The notes: generated from the letters alone by a model not told the origin. A stretch of DNA of 64,000 bases from Tolypothrix sp. PCC 7712 (GCF_025860405.1 NZ_CP063789.1:1-64000), one strand, 5' to 3'. Counted from the stretch's first letter, positions 35,681 to 44,742 are shown. Numbers and translations: made by a program.

Positions 35681-38074
35681 TTAAAAGCGGGTTTGATTTT
35701 GCAAATGCGCTAGCAGTTCCTCACTGGGCGGATTTTCAGCTAGCCACTGCTCGGCCTCATGCCGGAGAATCGGGGAACTGGACTCCCGCATTAGCAGCCG
35801 TTGGGCAAGCTGCTCCATTTTTTGACGAAGCACCGGGGGCAAGTGCAGGTCTTCTGCCATACAGTATGTTTTAACCCAGTGTTTCGCTTGGGCGATCGTC
35901 TGGAGTTTCAGGCGGGCTGCCTCTCGATGCTGCTCTGGGGTACAGCTGACGGTATTGATAGCAGAATTGCTATCAATACCGTCAGCTGTACCTGTTGATG
36001 ATTCCGGTTCCTCTGGAGAAGAAACATCAGGGAGAGAAGCAGCTGCGTGAGAAGTGATAGAGGTATCAGGTGCTGATGAGCCTGCATTGCTGACACCTGG
36101 GTGTATAGAGACGGGTATAGAAAAGGGTATAGAAACTGGTGGAGAAGTTGGTATAGAAGCTGGTACAGACACAGGTGCTGACTGGAGGTTGATAACAATG
36201 TCGCTATCAGCCGAGCTGACAGGTTCTGTGATATTTGGGCTGTGGATGGGTATCCCGATTGTTTCAATGATTGATAAGTCTGATTTATCAAACTTTTGAC
36301 AGTCGCCGGAATTTGAAAGACATTGGCTTTGCTTATGAATCACTGAAGAATCACAATCGGATTGTTGATTGTGAGAATTAAATTCTGGATTTTTAAATCG
36401 TTGATTTTCAGATTGTGGATTTACAGTTTCAAGTAAAATCTCATCTTGAACAAATTGGGGATTATGAGAATTAGATTCTTGGTTTTCAGGTGACTGATTC
36501 TCACAGGCCCGATTTTCAGATGTATTTAGAATCTCACGTTGAGAGCTGATGGCGGGCTGACGGCTAACGCCGTCGCTCGCATCAGCCGAAGGTAGATAAA
36601 AAACCTTCATTATAGGGGGGGGTGTGTAAATCTGCTGAGTCTGGTGCTGTAACAAGGGTTCCAGGTTTTCGTCAGCTAGCCACGGATCTGGTAATTTTGG
36701 GTATTTTTCGGGCTGTAAGGGGGCTATAACTGGCTCTGGAGAAGCATTTACATGCTGTTTGGGGGTAGGGGTGTTTTCTTGCCCTTCGTGCAAAGGATGC
36801 CACAACCACAGGTATTCTGGCTTATGGAGTGTAGTTTGGCTCGTCCCCTTCCCGTATTGCTGTTTAGAAGCAGCAATGATTGCTTTGGCACGTTCGCTGG
36901 CGGTAGCAGGAAATTTCCCTTGCCCTTTGAGGTTGGCGACAACAGCAGTAATTCGTTCCAAGGTTTCCTGTTGGCGTTGCTGGTTGGGATGCGGGAAAGC
37001 AATCAGGTTGTTATTGCCATAACTAGCAGCAAAGTGTTCGCGGTAACTGGCCGAGCGGTTGGGGTAGGAAGGATACGGTGTATAAAATCCTTCACAGCAC
37101 TTTGCCCATTCGGCAGCACGTCGTTCAATTTCGTGCTGGTGGCGGCAATACTGGTGGTAGCCGGGAGCAGCCAGGGCGGTTGTGACAATGTAGTCAATCA
37201 GTTTTAGCCCGCTAAGATTACCAAAAACAATACCATAGCAAGCGATGTCCTTCAGCAGGTCGTTGGTTTGGTGAAAATCTGTCCAGCCTTCCCTGATGCG
37301 TTCCAGCAGATCTTGTTGCCACAGAAAGACGGCATTACTCATGCCGTTGTCTGACCAGAACATTTTCTGTTTGCTGGCGGCGGCGATCGCCTGCTGTAAT
37401 CCCTGATCATCTTGTCCTTGAGCTGACCAATTGGCAGCCCGTAGGAATTTCGCCAGGTCATTACTTTCGATTTGCCAGTCCGCATCTAATATATATGACC
37501 CCGCTTGCAGGGGCAGGCGATGGGCTTTGAAACTCGTGGGCTTGTCTTTACTATAGGGTTTGGGATTGGGGAAGATTTCTAACTGCCCGCCCTTGGTCGT
37601 GAGTCTGGCTTCCTTCAGGGCCAGCCACACCGCACAGGCCAGAGAAAAGGAATGTATTTCTGAGCCGAAAAAATAATAAATATGAATACCGCCACTGTCA
37701 CTGCTTTGGATTACCACAGGACGGCATAAGCCGATTTTCTCCAGTGCGGCCAGCACTTTGCCATAGGCTTGAGGGTTGTTATAGGGATGGTATTGGCTGT
37801 TACGGTCAATGTCGAGCATGAGATAGCGCGTCCATTTACCAAACTTCAAGCCCAGCAACACATCCGGGTTCAAGTACTGACTCCAGAGGTTTCGCGGCTG
37901 GATGGGATAGCGGCTTTCTGTCTGCCAGGCAGGACGCTCACCCTCGCTTGGTACGGGTGCGTAAATAAACCCCCAAGGATGGTAAAAATACTGGAGAAAT
38001 TTTTGACCCAATATATCTTCTGGCAACAGTCCCTCAAGGGTACTGTATCCTTTTTTCTTCTTTTCTGGCTGCAT
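35681..38074 (-). CDS. Archaeo-eukaryotic primase-type replication protein
   Basis: A 797-residue protein with an N-terminal archaeo-eukaryotic primase core: LMLDIDRN gives the DxD metal site (residues 88 and 90) and SGGIHIYYFFG the SxH motif (127-131). A helical region with a PriCT-like segment follows. The C-terminal half is proline/serine/asparagine-rich low complexity (SIPTSPPVSIPFSIPVSI), then a short helical end. This fits a large plasmid replication primase. ATG at 38074 (MQPEKKKKG) is preferred to a TTG at 38113. It carries an internal perfect 24-bp inverted repeat at 35939-35992. The adjoining 1-kb noncoding region is a candidate origin. Confidence 0.75.
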   Translation of the reverse strand: MQPEKKKKGYSTLEGLLPEDILGQKFLQYFYHPWGFIYAPVPSEGERPAWQTESRYPIQPRNLWSQYLNPDVLLGLKFGKWTRYLMLDIDRNSQYHPYNNPQAYGKVLAALEKIGLCRPVVIQSSDSGGIHIYYFFGSEIHSFSLACAVWLALKEARLTTKGGQLEIFPNPKPYSKDKPTSFKAHRLPLQAGSYILDADWQIESNDLAKFLRAANWSAQGQDDQGLQQAIAAASKQKMFWSDNGMSNAVFLWQQDLLERIREGWTDFHQTNDLLKDIACYGIVFGNLSGLKLIDYIVTTALAAPGYHQYCRHQHEIERRAAEWAKCCEGFYTPYPSYPNRSASYREHFAASYGNNNLIAFPHPNQQRQQETLERITAVVANLKGQGKFPATASERAKAIIAASKQQYGKGTSQTTLHKPEYLWLWHPLHEGQENTPTPKQHVNASPEPVIAPLQPEKYPKLPDPWLADENLEPLLQHQTQQIYTPPPIMKVFYLPSADASDGVSRQPAISSQREILNTSENRACENQSPENQESNSHNPQFVQDEILLETVNPQSENQRFKNPEFNSHNQQSDCDSSVIHKQSQCLSNSGDCQKFDKSDLSIIETIGIPIHSPNITEPVSSADSDIVINLQSAPVSVPASIPTSPPVSIPFSIPVSIHPGVSNAGSSAPDTSITSHAAASLPDVSSPEEPESSTGTADGIDSNSAINTVSCTPEQHREAARLKLQTIAQAKHWVKTYCMAEDLHLPPVLRQKMEQLAQRLLMRESSSPILRHEAEQWLAENPPSEELLAHLQNQTRF
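35939..35992. repeat. 24-bp perfect inverted repeat inside the primase gene
   Basis: Arms 35939-35962 and 35969-35992 (GGTACAGCTGACGGTATTGA...) are perfect complements around the six-base loop AGAATT. The frame is kept; the repeat encodes GTADGIDSNSAINTVSCTP within the low-complexity region, which suggests an in-frame insertion of a small palindromic element. Confidence 0.85.
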
Positions 38075-38515
38075 GACAAAAAATTTCCCATGAAAATTTT
38101 TCACCAGCAGCAAGCACTGGAAACAGCGTTGTGATAAACTAATGGCAATGGGAAGGCCAGACTGACTATAATGTCAGCCTGCTTAAAAAGCAGAATGGAC
38201 TTTTCAGCTTGGTTAGCCGTTATCAGGCTGTTTTATCAGCAGGATCTACCAGAGTCAAACCGAGGCATTAAGAATGCCGTTTTAAGTTTTCCTGGGGGAT
38301 AAGCATAAAACATAGTCTGCTCGCGGTGTATCAGGGACTAAGGAAGGCACCCTCAGTGTGGAATACAAATCTCTCCTGCTGTATGTGCCTGCTGCGATTC
38401 GGGAAAGCACGCGGGAATTGTTTTCAGTCGCCAAACCAAAAGGGCAATTTCCGTGGCAAAATCCCATCAGACAAACAAAAATCTATATGAAATTTATTTG
38501 CCTTTTAATAAGGAT

Positions 38516-38546
38516 ACTCCCTGACAGAGCTTTTTTATCAGGGAGT
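38516..38546 (+). terminator. Stem-loop terminator
   Basis: ACTCCCTGA (38516-38524) pairs with TCAGGGAGT (38538-38546), followed by TTTTG. It would terminate an unseen rightward transcript in the candidate origin, perhaps a regulatory RNA. Confidence 0.5.
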
Positions 38547-38821
38547 TTTGCCTTGTTAAATTTTCTTCAAAAAAATCCTCCTAGAGAAGGATCTCTGATT
38601 TTTTAGTCGAATAGAGGCCAGGGTGGTAATAGAGAGAGTTAGCATTGTTCTCGCTGCCATAGATTTTTGCTGACGCTTCATCTCTCTTCTCTCCTCTTGG
38701 TTTTGGGTGTCTGTCTGAGCTGATTCAGGTTGAGTCGGTTGAGGACAGACTATAGCAGGTGTCTTTGGTTGAGGCTGTCAGAGATAGGCTTTCTCTGTGG
38801 CGACTACAGCCTGTCATCCCT

Positions 38822-39113
38822 TGCCGTGGTCTGCCTTGGCCTGCCTTGAGAGAGCAGGGGGAGCTGGGGAGGCTGGGGGAACTGGGGGAGAAAAACACTT
38901 TTATGCAACGCTGGTGAAACTTGTTCATGGGGGCTGCCTTGTTTTTGACCACAGTGTGCGTAAATGCCGTAATTAAGGCAGTGGCCCCGCAAGCAAGCCG
39001 TATCCTCCTGCCGTGGCTGCCGTGTTTGCAGTGTCAGGGTTGCCTTGTTTCTGCTCTACTGCCGTGTGTGGGCTGAGAACAGGGTTTTCGTTAGCTGTTA
39101 CGGCAACAAGGCA
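38822..39113. repeat. Iteron-like TGCC(G/T)T(G/A) cluster
   Basis: Plus-strand copies start at 38822, 38832, 38842, 38935, 38965, 39009, 39018, 39041 and 39060; minus-strand copies occupy 38974-38980, 39099-39105 and 39107-39113. The first three are exactly 10 bp apart. A further copy lies at 38549-38555. Confidence 0.55.
38857..38888 (+). other. G-quadruplex-prone tract
   Basis: Four G runs of 5, 4, 5 and 5 bases separated by loops of 4, 5 and 4 bases, inside the iteron-like cluster. This satisfies the usual G4 pattern. Similar GGGG/AGCT-type low-complexity sequence is common between genes in Nostocales, so it may be incidental. Confidence 0.5.
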
Positions 39114-39123
39114 GTGCGGCGGT

Positions 39124-41136
39124 TTACCAGTCGGCTTTGCACCAGCTATCTGCCCCATCAAAAATCAGCGTTCCGGCTGCCACTAATTCCGCTAGGGCGT
39201 GAAAAATCTGCGCGTCCGTGTAACCGGACAAGCGACTGGCTTTTTTCATGTCCCGCAAGGTTTTGGGGGATTGGGCTTTGACGGCATCGAAAAAGGCCAG
39301 AACATCTCTAGCGCTGGGGGACAGTTCGGTTGACTGTTCCGCTTGCCTACTCGATTGCACTTTGGCGATCGCGTTTGTGAGTTCCTGCCTTTCAACTATG
39401 TTTAAGGAATCCTGGGGCAGTGTTGGTTGGTGGCTGGGGTGGTTGGCATCGGTTAATTCCGGAAAGAAAGTCAGCAGGGTACGGGCGGGATCTGGCTGTC
39501 CCGTGAACGGGTTGGTTTCGGTTTTCAGCCACGCTGGGATGGTGCCGATTTCGCCTCTGGGTAAGGGAGTTGCGAAGCTTTCCGGGTCTGCCAGAAAATA
39601 GGTTCCGGTGGCCACAGCAATGGAACGGAGAGTGCCAACTTTTTTGGAAGTCGATTCACAGCCAATAAAGGTGACATCGGCTTTGAAGGTGCTGCTCAGT
39701 CCACTGGTATTGCCTGTGCCTACCCAAGAAGTCAGGTTTTGACCGTGCAGCACGACGAAAATCTGTGCGCCTTTCTTACTGGCGCGGGACAGCAGAAATC
39801 GGATCATCCATTGCTTTTGTTCCGCTTCCAGATAGTCTGACAGGGCGACAGCTTCATCAATGACAATGATGCGGTCGGCGTAGGCCCCTACCGCCGCCTT
39901 GTCCATCTCCCGCAAGTAGCGGTACAGTTCCGCCGCGACGGATTTATCTGGTTCGTCCTTTTCGGGGAAACTGTAGGCGCAGATTAGGCGATCGCAGTGG
40001 AAGGGATAGAGGTCACATCCAGCACTAAAGTAGTGAACTTTCAGATCGGGAGATAAGGCGCTCTCAAGGATGGCGAGGATTGCCATCAGGGTTCCCTTGC
40101 CACCGCGCTGGTTGCCGCAGATAACGGTAATTTGTCTGTCCACGCATTTGGCGAGGTCGAATCCTGCCTGGTGTAACAATTTGATAATCTGTTCGGCGCG
40201 TTGGTTGAGTGGTAACGCTAGGAGCGAATCGATATTGATAGGGGTTGAGGGCGTGGATTGCTTGGCAGGTAACGGGGTATCTATTCGCCTTGCTGCGCCG
40301 TCTGTTACACCAGGAGGGCTGTCCTTGAGATTAACGGTTGGTGGTTCAGGGAGAGACACCGTTGTCGGCGGCGGCAGGGAAATGATTTTGGGTTGTGGGA
40401 GTGCGGTTCTCTGCGCTTGCAGTGCCTGCACAATGCGGTAATTAAGCTGTGGGTCAAGGGACACTGAGGCCAGATGTTGATTTAAACTGGCTTGGTCGGG
40501 CAATGCCCCTTTGTAATCTATGTAACGGTCAAGTAACCAGCGATACGCATAAAACCGTTTCCCCGTTTCTACCTGGTCAAGATAGGCACTGAGAGGGGTG
40601 TTAAACTCGCGGAGCATGGCAAACTCGTAGCGTTCATATAAATCGAGGTGGAACATCAAATCTGCCAGCTCGTTTTTTTGGCTAAACCAGTCTATCCGCG
40701 CTTCGCTGTCCCCCATTGCTGCCAAGAATTCAAAGAAATTGCCGCGTAAAAAGGGAAGGGGGGCGAAGCAGTGCGAATCGTTTAAATCCTGGCCCACCGA
40801 CCACACATAGCCTACGCCAGCAATCAGCGCCCCAATCGGAGCTAAGGGACTGGTGGCGTAACAGACTGCCCCAACAGCAGTTCCGGCCAGGGTAATCAGT
40901 TTGGCAACATTCATCTGTGCCCGTCCCCTCTGTCCTCGGTACAGTAACTGGTCTTGGCGTTCCACCAGCCAGGAAGCGGCATTTCCAGCTTCTAAATGTT
41001 CAATGCAGGGGTAATTGTCCCTGAGCCGTGCGGTTTCTCTGGTGGTCAGGGTGGGCAAGGGTTGAGGTGGATTAACTGATTGGGGTGCAATCGGGGTTGA
41101 GGGTTCTGGTGGGTGTTGACGATCAAAGAAGTTCAT
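39124..41136 (-). CDS. Membrane-anchored P-loop ATPase (coupling-protein-like)
   Basis: A 670-residue protein. A hydrophobic stretch at about residues 78-115 (ITLAGTAVGAVCYATSPLAPIGALIAGVGYVW) should form a membrane hairpin. The ATPase domain has Walker A GNQRGGKGT (about 337-345) and Walker B RIIVIDEAVAL (about 421-431). The last 70 residues form a winged helix (LRDMKKASRLSGYTDAQIFHALAEL). The plan resembles FtsK/TraD/HerA-type DNA pumps or coupling proteins, without clear orthology. It ends the minus-strand operon headed by ParM, so a role in plasmid partition, anchoring or transfer is likely. Confidence 0.55.
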   Translation of the reverse strand: MNFFDRQHPPEPSTPIAPQSVNPPQPLPTLTTRETARLRDNYPCIEHLEAGNAASWLVERQDQLLYRGQRGRAQMNVAKLITLAGTAVGAVCYATSPLAPIGALIAGVGYVWSVGQDLNDSHCFAPLPFLRGNFFEFLAAMGDSEARIDWFSQKNELADLMFHLDLYERYEFAMLREFNTPLSAYLDQVETGKRFYAYRWLLDRYIDYKGALPDQASLNQHLASVSLDPQLNYRIVQALQAQRTALPQPKIISLPPPTTVSLPEPPTVNLKDSPPGVTDGAARRIDTPLPAKQSTPSTPINIDSLLALPLNQRAEQIIKLLHQAGFDLAKCVDRQITVICGNQRGGKGTLMAILAILESALSPDLKVHYFSAGCDLYPFHCDRLICAYSFPEKDEPDKSVAAELYRYLREMDKAAVGAYADRIIVIDEAVALSDYLEAEQKQWMIRFLLSRASKKGAQIFVVLHGQNLTSWVGTGNTSGLSSTFKADVTFIGCESTSKKVGTLRSIAVATGTYFLADPESFATPLPRGEIGTIPAWLKTETNPFTGQPDPARTLLTFFPELTDANHPSHQPTLPQDSLNIVERQELTNAIAKVQSSRQAEQSTELSPSARDVLAFFDAVKAQSPKTLRDMKKASRLSGYTDAQIFHALAELVAAGTLIFDGADSWCKADW

Positions 41137-41228
41137 AGTGATTTACTTCCCCAAGTAGACGCTTTGTAACCTCAGCGGAGCCGGAGACGCTCCGCCTCCG
41201 ATAAAGAGTATGATTGAGGTACGAAATT

Positions 41229-41936
41229 TTACTTGCTGGTTAATTTCCAAATGCTGTATCCCACCTCGCCAGCGCACATGGTAGCGATGTTATAGGCGAG
41301 ACAGGCGATAATCTGCCCAGGATTGGTGTAACGGAAGGGGTTGCGACCAGCAAAGGTTGTCACAATATCAAACACCCAGAAGAAAAGGGCGATCGCTCCT
41401 CCGGTATGTCGTTCCCGCATCCCGGCGCGTTTATAATCCCCCCAGAGGGCTTGAGATAAATCAATTTTGCCCGTGGGTTTGGCTGGCAGGTTGTACTGGG
41501 TGCTGGCTTCAAATTCTACTTTGGCTTGGTCAGGACGCTTGCCGCGTAGGGTTCTAGCTTCCATAATTTGTACGAGGGCGCTGATGCCCACTGATAGCCA
41601 GAACAAGGGATTAAAGGGTAAGGTCAGCCATCCGAGCCAGCCGATCCAGGTGCTTTCAAACCACGGTAGTAGAGGTGTTCCTTGAAACATTACCTGCCAG
41701 ATACCATCCGTACTAAGCAGGGTTCCAGTGAAAAATCCCAGTGCCCCTAAAATTTTTGAGCCGCTTGAGCCTGGAGTAACGAATTGCGCCAGGATGTAGG
41801 AAACAAAGCTGACGGGGATGGAGATGATATTTACCAGCCACTGAGCAACAATTTCTACATAGTTAATGACGGATTTTTGCTTTTGTTGCTGTCGGTTGGA
41901 TGTCGTTTCCTTAGTATCTTTATCAAGCAATGTCAT
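41229..41936 (-). CDS. Multi-pass membrane protein of the ParM operon
   Basis: A 235-residue protein with a hydrophilic, Gln-rich N-terminus and about four membrane segments (around residues 33-50, 60-80, 90-118 and 180-230), including ILGALGFFTGTLLS and LGWLTLPFNPLFWLSVGISALV. I do not recognise the family. It lies between a small exported protein and the P-loop ATPase and could be the membrane anchor for that ATPase. The 117-bp gap upstream carries C-rich low-complexity sequence of the type common in Nostocales. Confidence 0.5.
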   Translation of the reverse strand: MTLLDKDTKETTSNRQQQKQKSVINYVEIVAQWLVNIISIPVSFVSYILAQFVTPGSSGSKILGALGFFTGTLLSTDGIWQVMFQGTPLLPWFESTWIGWLGWLTLPFNPLFWLSVGISALVQIMEARTLRGKRPDQAKVEFEASTQYNLPAKPTGKIDLSQALWGDYKRAGMRERHTGGAIALFFWVFDIVTTFAGRNPFRYTNPGQIIACLAYNIATMCAGEVGYSIWKLTSK

Positions 41937-42053
41937 AATTGCTACCTCTGTTTAGGTTTAAGCAAAAAGAAGGGCTGGGGTAGCGAAGAAGTAACAATTA
42001 ACAACTCTCTTTCCCCCCCTGCTTCCCCAGCACCCTCTGCTCCCCCTGCTCTT

Positions 42054-42485
42054 TCAGAGGACAGGGGCGTTGTTACAGACATTCTGGTAGTAGTGTTTCC
42101 ACAACCATTGACGGTTGCGGATTTGACCGATGCATGTACCAGCAGCGTCATAGACAAACACTTCCTCATCCGCTAGCCAGCCAGTAGTATCTGGTTTGGG
42201 GTTGCGTCGGGGGGTATCATAGTAGCCGCGAATCTTCAGCTTCTGTCCGTTTGGCAGAACACCTGTTTGTGCTAGTTTGTCGGCGGTTTGTTTACGCTGC
42301 TCAATTCTGCTGCGTTCTAATTCTTCACTGTTGCGTAGTTGTGCTTGCTCTAGGAGGTTTTGGGCTTCTAGTTGGGAACTGGCGTTAAACGCCTTGAACT
42401 GTGATGGCAGTTTGAAGATTAAGGGGGAAGCGACACACAGCAATCCCAACAGCCCAAAGGTGGCTGGTATTTGATAGCGTGTCAT
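42054..42485 (-). CDS. Small membrane-anchored or exported protein
   Basis: A 143-residue protein with an N-terminal hydrophobic segment (FGLLGLLCVASPLIFKL), a coiled-coil stretch rich in Gln and Glu (about residues 38-72), and a C-terminal domain that looks like a short beta-barrel (KLKIRGYYD, EEVFVYDAAGTCIGQI). Family not recognised. Its position in the ParM-to-ATPase operon suggests a structural role at the membrane. Confidence 0.45.
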   Translation of the reverse strand: MTRYQIPATFGLLGLLCVASPLIFKLPSQFKAFNASSQLEAQNLLEQAQLRNSEELERSRIEQRKQTADKLAQTGVLPNGQKLKIRGYYDTPRRNPKPDTTGWLADEEVFVYDAAGTCIGQIRNRQWLWKHYYQNVCNNAPVL

Positions 42486-42561
42486 GGGTTGGTAGAAATG
42501 GAATGTTCAGGGGCTGGATGTTGACCCAGCCTTCAGTTATTGCTTGCTGTCCCGGTGAATG

Positions 42562-42834
42562 CTATGCAGGAGATTTTGCTTGATTGACTAAGGCTTCGAT
42601 GAGGCCCAGCTTGTCACTGGTGGAAAGTTCATCAAGCCGCACCATCGCCTCTTCTACGCTGGCTCTAATGTCATCTTCTTGTTCAGCGCAGACATCTTCT
42701 GCCAATTTCACGATCATCCAGAGGCGTTCGGTGTTATTGAGTTTTTGGAACTGCGCTCCCCACGCTTCTTGCATTTCTGCCAGTAATCCTTCGTCCCCTG
42801 GGGTGTATGCGGTGTAGTAGCCAATTGGTTTCAT
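42562..42834 (-). CDS. Small acidic protein of the ParM operon
   Basis: A 90-residue helical acidic protein (MKPIGYYTAYTPGDEGLL...). The start at 42834 is supported by GAGGG about nine bases upstream and by an ATGA overlap with the preceding small gene; a longer frame to 42870 lacks this support. The sequence LNNTERLWMIVKLAEDV recurs in other cyanobacterial plasmid proteins as far as I recall, but no function is known. Confidence 0.55.
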   Translation of the reverse strand: MKPIGYYTAYTPGDEGLLAEMQEAWGAQFQKLNNTERLWMIVKLAEDVCAEQEDDIRASVEEAMVRLDELSTSDKLGLIEALVNQAKSPA

Positions 42835-42992
42835 GAGATTGCCCTCTCTTGCCCTACTGCAATTTGGCACAATTGATTGGTCAACAAATCCAGCAGGTGT
42901 TTGATATGTTGTGGGTGCTGGTAGGCGAACTGCCGATGATTGGACAAACTATTCTGTTGACCCTGATTTAGGGCAGTTACATTTTGTCGCAT
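42831..42992 (-). CDS. 53-residue protein of the ParM operon
   Basis: A very short gene (MRQNVTALNQGQQN...), His- and Gln-rich and helical. It is accepted because its stop overlaps the next start as ATGA and it fills the only gap in a tightly packed operon; a longer frame to 43046 would overlap the upstream gene. Function unknown. Confidence 0.45.
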   Translation of the reverse strand: MRQNVTALNQGQQNSLSNHRQFAYQHPQHIKHLLDLLTNQLCQIAVGQERAIS

Positions 42993-43008
42993 AATAATAA
43001 TGATGTCC

Positions 43009-43326
43009 TTATAGTTTTCGTGCTTGATGAATCTGTAAGGAAACAAGTACCCCTGATTTGGTAGCCAGCCTGGGCAGGGGTGCTATCTTCCTTTGCTCAA
43101 ATTCGCTCAGGGCGTATGCCAGTTCGTCCAATGCTTGGATAGCATCGCCTATGCGTAAATCGGGGTTATATGTGCCGGAACAGACTAGTTCCAGCACTGT
43201 TGAGTCTTGCGCTAAATCATTGATGGATTGGCGAATGTCTGCAATCTGAGCCAAGACATTTGCAGGTGATGGTTGCGGTGTTTGTGCGATCGCGGGTTTT
43301 TCTCTGCTGCTGTTGTTGGGTATCAT
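43009..43326 (-). CDS. Small helical protein of the ParM operon
   Basis: A 105-residue protein with a Pro-rich start and amphipathic helices (VLAQIADIRQSINDLAQDST, DAIQALDELAYALSEFEQRK). Its start overlaps the stop of the previous gene by ATGA. It could be a ParM-filament adaptor, but no family was recognised. Confidence 0.5.
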   Translation of the reverse strand: MIPNNSSREKPAIAQTPQPSPANVLAQIADIRQSINDLAQDSTVLELVCSGTYNPDLRIGDAIQALDELAYALSEFEQRKIAPLPRLATKSGVLVSLQIHQARKL

Positions 43327-43664
43327 GCGGCCTCCTGTTCAAATAATTCTCCTAATTGGTAGTCCAAACTAAAATCATCGGCTTCTGCGGCAGCCGCTAC
43401 AGACTCCCCTGCTCTACCCTGCGATATGAAGGAAAAGTTCCGGGCAGAGGGTGAGAAACTCAGCAGCCAGTCCACTAGCCGTCCCAAAGGCATTTTGCGA
43501 GTAATACCGTGGGCTAGTTTGTGTTCGTAAAGGGCACGGTTGACCAAGGTTGAGTAATCTATCGGGGTCAATGTCTCTGGGGTTTTTCCTAAAATTCGCT
43601 CTGCCTGGGTTTCTAGATATTGTTGTAAATCTTCTTCCAGGCGTACCCGTTTTAGTTCCGCCAT
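43323..43664 (-). CDS. Candidate ParR-like DNA adaptor
   Basis: A 113-residue protein, MAELKRVRLEEDLQQYLETQAERILGKTPETL..., starting one base after the ParM stop. The N-terminal strand-helix-helix pattern (KRVRLEEDLQQYLETQA, then TPIDYSTLVNRAL) resembles a ribbon-helix-helix domain like those of ParR/StbB adaptors that link plasmid centromeres to actin-like filaments. The C-terminus is acidic and may contact the filament. The frame extends to 43826, but only inside parM. The assignment rests on position and fold impression. Confidence 0.5.
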   Translation of the reverse strand: MAELKRVRLEEDLQQYLETQAERILGKTPETLTPIDYSTLVNRALYEHKLAHGITRKMPLGRLVDWLLSFSPSARNFSFISQGRAGESVAAAAEADDFSLDYQLGELFEQEAA

Positions 43665-43665
43665 G

Positions 43666-44742
43666 TTATTTACCTCGCTGGTAACGACCTTCGGCAATTC
43701 GCTGTAAGCCCAAAGCATTTGCCCAGCAAGCTTCTGGGATGGGGGTAATGCCTGCTTTCTGGAATTTTTCTTGGGCGAAAGGCAAGGCTGCGCCACCACC
43801 CCAGGCGACGAGGCTTTGAGCTGCATCCCGCCATTCCTCTACTTCTGCTAAAGCCAAGCGGATGCGGTCATCAAGCCAGGTTTTGAGATGACGGGTGTAG
43901 AGATGCTGAAAACTGAAGTTTCGGGTGCCGTACTTCAAACTGTGGTTTTCAATCGCTTGGCGGATTAGTTCGGTGTTACCCGCTTTACCTGTACCGAGGT
44001 CTTTCACCAGTTCGACATCGGCGGCGATCTGCTCTAGCAAATCAACACATCCCCCCACTGCCAGCACATTGCGGTGAATAATCTTGCCACTGGGAGCAAA
44101 CACTGTAGGAATAACGGTGGATGTGCCAAAGTCCAAGGCGATGACATGACCGGAGATGTCAATCAGGGGGTCTGGTTTGTAGGCGGCACAAAAGGCATAG
44201 CTGCCAGCTCCTTCAGGCACTACAAGGGAGACTGTGAGAACAACCTGGGTTTTTGGTTTGTCTCGACCGCCAAAACTTACGGTATGGGTGCCACTGGTTT
44301 TGGTGGTGACCAGTTCCCGGAACACTTGCGTGTTGTGGCTGCTGAGAACTAAGTGCAGATTCCAGTTTTCTTGGGGGGGTAAGCTTGCTAAAGCACCCAA
44401 TATCATGTGCAGGACGTATTCGGCTTTGAGCGCTGGGTTATCGCTGAGTTTGATATGGGAGGTGGGGGCTTTCCAGGCGGCAAGGCTTCCTGTTAAATAC
44501 TGTCTGCCTTTCAAATCTTGGCGGCTACCGTCGTGATAGAAAAAATGTCCGCCTTCGGGTGAGGTCAGTTCGTCGTGGAGTTCCTCGCGGACTTCGACGA
44601 TTTTGGCAGGGGTGCGGACACGCTGTTGTGCTGTGCCAGTGCCGAGGGCGAGTTTTAGTAAGCCAGCACCTGTATCTACCCCGGTGGAGATCATTGAGCT
44701 GGTTTGTCCGTTTGCAGCTTTCTTTGGCTGCATCAATATCAT
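43666..44742 (-). CDS. parM: Actin-like plasmid segregation ATPase (ParM/StbA/Alp type)
   Basis: A 358-residue actin-fold protein: phosphate-1 motif GVDTGAGLLKLAL (about residues 21-33), phosphate-2 motif VIALDFGTSTVIPTVF (about 204-219) and adenosine motif LVAWGGGAALPF (about 310-321). Such proteins polymerise to push plasmid copies apart. The ATG at 44742 has GAGAGG eight bases upstream. It heads a long minus-strand operon and is divergent from a regulator at 44950. The same replicon has a ParAB system at 59.6-61.3 kb. Confidence 0.82.
   Translation of the reverse strand: MILMQPKKAANGQTSSMISTGVDTGAGLLKLALGTGTAQQRVRTPAKIVEVREELHDELTSPEGGHFFYHDGSRQDLKGRQYLTGSLAAWKAPTSHIKLSDNPALKAEYVLHMILGALASLPPQENWNLHLVLSSHNTQVFRELVTTKTSGTHTVSFGGRDKPKTQVVLTVSLVVPEGAGSYAFCAAYKPDPLIDISGHVIALDFGTSTVIPTVFAPSGKIIHRNVLAVGGCVDLLEQIAADVELVKDLGTGKAGNTELIRQAIENHSLKYGTRNFSFQHLYTRHLKTWLDDRIRLALAEVEEWRDAAQSLVAWGGGAALPFAQEKFQKAGITPIPEACWANALGLQRIAEGRYQRGK

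Larger units (their letters stand above)
38114..39123. other. Candidate plasmid replication origin region
   Basis: About 1 kb with no convincing gene, next to the primase gene. It has a TGCC(G/T)T(G/A) heptamer cluster (38822-39113), a four-run G-tract (38857-38888) and a terminator-like hairpin (38516-38546). Iterons, strand-specific G tracts and a neighbouring replication gene together suggest oriV, but no DnaA box or melting region was identified with certainty. Confidence 0.45.

Noticed and set aside
38358..38606. 82-codon open frame in the candidate origin
   Set aside because: It crosses the terminator-like hairpin at 38516-38546, lacks a ribosome binding site and resembles no family.
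42010..42050. C-rich tract as a second G-quadruplex origin element
   Set aside because: This is the ordinary CCCCTGCTCCCC low-complexity sequence found between many Nostocales genes, with no associated repeats.
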